Positions 62,421-64,000 of a stretch of 64,000 nucleotides of DNA are shown here, piece by piece (the stretch's first letter is position 1; each line of letters starts with the position of its first letter). A program made the position numbers and the translations under genes. Location of the stretch: contig NZ_CP022363.1 of assembly GCF_003119115.1 (NCBI RefSeq), positions 683,001-747,000 of the forward strand, written 5' to 3'. The notes beneath the pieces were generated by a model. The model had not been told where the DNA came from, did not search any database, and saw only the letters and a program-made list of their open reading frames with translations. Source of the DNA: Azospirillum sp. TSH58 (lineage in GTDB: Bacteria > Pseudomonadota > Alphaproteobacteria > Azospirillales > Azospirillaceae).

Positions 62421-63728
62421 ATGCGCCGGGCGTCGGCGGAGGATCGCCGTGCACCGTCCGCCGAGCCGATTGCCAAGACGGAAACACCGTGCCACGGTGC
62501 GCCGCACACGAAACAAGGGCGGGGTCGGGCGGTGGCGTCGGGCGGGAAGCGCGATCTTCGGTTGGACTTTTTCCGCGGGCTGGCCCTGTGGTTCATCTTC
62601 GTGGACCATATTCCGGGCAATCAGATCGCCTGGGTGACGATGCGCAACTTCGGTCTCAGCGACGCGACCGAGGTGTTCGTCTTCATCTCCGGCTACACGT
62701 CGTCGCTGGTCTATGCCCGGATACTGGAGCAGCATGGCTGGCGGTTCGCCGCGGCCAAGGTGCTGGACCGCTGCTGGACGCTCTACATCGCCTATCTCTT
62801 CCTGTTCATCGCCTTCACGGCGCAGGTCGCCTACACCGCGCGCGTCTTCGACAACCCGCTGTTCACCGAGGAAATGGGCATCGCCGGTTTCTTCGCCGAT
62901 CCCGCGGTGTCGCTGGTCCAGGCGCTGGCTCTGAAGTTCCGCCCGGCCAACCTGGACATCCTGCCGCTCTACATCGTGCTGCTGCTGTCCCTCCCGGTCG
63001 TTCTGCCGGTGCTGCGGCGCTGGCCGCTGGCCCTGCTGGCCGGGTCGGTGACGCTCTACGCGGCGGCGCGCCTCCTGGACTGGAACCTGCCGACCTATCC
63101 GGACGGCGGCGTCTGGTTCTTCAACCCCTTCGCCTGGCAGCTCCTGTTCGTTCTGGGGGCCACCATGCAGCGGCTGCCCAAGGTGGCGGCGGCGCTGACG
63201 AAGCGGCGGACGGCGCTGCTGTGGCTGGCGGGCGGCTATCTCTTCGCCTCGCTGCTGCTGGTGATCTCCTGGCAGGTCGCGCCGATGGCCGCGCTGATGC
63301 CGGTGTGGCTGGCGGAGATCCTCTACCCGATCAGCAAGACCGACCTCGACCTGCTGCGGTTCACTCATTTCTGCGCGCTGGCCTACGTCGTCCTGCAGAT
63401 CGCGCGGTTCGACAGCGCGTGGCTGCGCTGGCCGGCGCTGGCCCCGGTGATCCTGTGCGGGCGGCAATCGCTTCAGGTCTTCTGTCTGGGCATCTTCCTG
63501 TCCTTCGCCGGCCAGACGGTGCTGAACCACTGGTCCGCCTCGCTTTTGGCGCAGTTTTCGGTCACACTCGCCGGCATCGCCGTGATGGTGGCCGCCGCGC
63601 GGGTTCTGACCTGGTATCAGTCCGTGGGACGGCCGCCACGCCAACCGGCGTCCGCCCCGCCCGCGGCACCCGCTGCCCCACTGGCCCCTGCCGCTCCCAT
63701 GGCCCCTGCCAAGGACCCGAGCGCATGA
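62421..63728 (+). CDS. OpgC-family membrane acyltransferase/protein
   Basis: 435 aa from ATG at 62421; an in-frame GTG at 62337 would add 28 residues of no clear character, so the start is uncertain. After a basic stretch the core begins RDLRLDFFRGLALWFIFVDH, the OpgC signature with the family His; membrane helices then run to residue about 395, followed by an Ala/Pro-rich tail (SAPPAAPAAPLAPAAPMAPA). OpgC in enteric and rhizobial species adds succinyl groups to periplasmic glucans, though many alphaproteobacterial paralogues are uncharacterised. The stop overlaps the next gene by 4 bp. A glycan acylation role would fit the surrounding polysaccharide genes. Confidence 0.85.
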   Translation: MRRASAEDRRAPSAEPIAKTETPCHGAPHTKQGRGRAVASGGKRDLRLDFFRGLALWFIFVDHIPGNQIAWVTMRNFGLSDATEVFVFISGYTSSLVYARILEQHGWRFAAAKVLDRCWTLYIAYLFLFIAFTAQVAYTARVFDNPLFTEEMGIAGFFADPAVSLVQALALKFRPANLDILPLYIVLLLSLPVVLPVLRRWPLALLAGSVTLYAAARLLDWNLPTYPDGGVWFFNPFAWQLLFVLGATMQRLPKVAAALTKRRTALLWLAGGYLFASLLLVISWQVAPMAALMPVWLAEILYPISKTDLDLLRFTHFCALAYVVLQIARFDSAWLRWPALAPVILCGRQSLQVFCLGIFLSFAGQTVLNHWSASLLAQFSVTLAGIAVMVAAARVLTWYQSVGRPPRQPASAPPAAPAAPLAPAAPMAPAKDPSA

Positions 63729-64000
63729 AGCGCGCGACCGTCTTGACCCTGGCCGTCCTCGCGGGACTGACCGCAACCCCCGCCATCCCCGCGGGCGTCG
63801 CGCGGGCGGCGTCGGAGACGCCCGCCGATCCCTGCGCCGTTCCGGAAACCGTCTACACCGTCGATGGCGTCCTGCCGCGCGCCTGGGAGCGGTTGAAACG
63901 CGGCGGCGCGCTGCCCATCCTGGTGCTGAACTCGGCAAGTTCGCGCCCCGACACCGCCTATCCGGCGCTGCTGGAGAAGGATCTGGCGGCCCGGCTGCCC
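63725..64000 (+). CDS. SGNH/GDSL hydrolase-like protein (N-terminal fragment)
   Basis: First 92 codons, cut by the right edge. Signal peptide MKRATVLTLAVLAGLTATPA then VARAASETPAD. The LPILVLNSASSRPDTAYPAL segment occupies the position of the family nucleophile block (often GSSS.. .YP..L), with Ser in NSASS; DLAARLP continues the pattern. SGNH hydrolases next to OpgC genes are common and may de-acylate or modify the same glycan. Confirmation needs the missing C-terminal D-x-x-H region. Translationally coupled to OpgC. Confidence 0.65.
   Translation, partial: MKRATVLTLAVLAGLTATPAIPAGVARAASETPADPCAVPETVYTVDGVLPRAWERLKRGGALPILVLNSASSRPDTAYPALLEKDLAARLP

Overview
The window is high-GC DNA (mostly about 65-70 % G+C) with compact operons, frequent 1-14 bp gene overlaps, GGAGG-type ribosome binding sites and GC-rich palindromes of the REP type between genes. 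Gene content (OpgC-type acyltransferase, GumC-like chain-length kinase, several peptide/polyamine ABC transporters, RNase J, BON protein) fits an alphaproteobacterium; the overall style is most like Azospirillum or a close relative. That placement is inference; no rRNA or tRNA gene is present to confirm it.

Layout. (1) 1-10.3 kb: a catabolic/transport block on the minus strand: an acetylpolyamine-amidohydrolase-like fragment, an N-carbamoyl-amino-acid/allantoate-type amidohydrolase, a ketopantoate-reductase-like enzyme, a complete peptide-type ABC importer, an ArgE/DapE-like deacylase, and a divergent LysR regulator. A small cytochrome c follows. (2) 11.0-36.0 kb: a large exopolysaccharide locus. 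It opens with a beta-helix exoprotein carrying two CBM60-like modules, then a scar containing an IS630-type transposase remnant and a WbqC-like remnant joined in frame to a WecE-type aminotransferase. A minus-strand operon follows (GT4, O-antigen polymerase/ligase, GT4, Wzx flippase, oxidoreductase-epimerase fusion, Wzz/BY-kinase). A 0.56 kb control region leads to a plus-strand operon (UDP-xylose synthase, priming polyprenyl-phosphate sugar transferase, sugar epimerase, WecG/TagA transferase, GT4, two more epimerases, UDP-glucose dehydrogenase). Together these can prime, extend, flip and polymerise an acidic polymer; UDP-glucuronate and UDP-xylose are predicted precursors. (3) 36.1-39.9 kb: four small regulators with receiver-like domains, three with a LuxR-type HTH. 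All four lack the phospho-acceptor Asp and the conserved Lys. They are the most unusual feature here. (4) 40.2-43.7 kb: a second beta-helix exoprotein gene, broken by a one-base frameshift, and a GH15 glucoamylase/trehalase-like enzyme.

(5) 43.8-53.7 kb: mixed housekeeping and envelope genes: a low-complexity BON protein, RNase J-like nuclease, small hypothetical proteins, a methyltransferase with a repeat-expanded N-terminus, a patatin-like protein with an altered nucleophile motif, a tiny basic protein and a large hybrid histidine kinase. (6) 53.8-60.9 kb: amidase and MFS transporter, divergent 5-hydroxyisourate hydrolase, and a complete PotABCD-type ABC importer; a nitrogen-scavenging theme (purine or ureide breakdown) is plausible. 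(7) 61.4-64.0 kb: a locally AT-rich glycosyltransferase-like gene, probably acquired, then OpgC and the start of an SGNH hydrolase.

No CRISPR array, intact transposase, tRNA or rRNA was seen. Start codons were chosen by ribosome binding site, family N-terminus and operon overlap, so several differ from the longest open frame.
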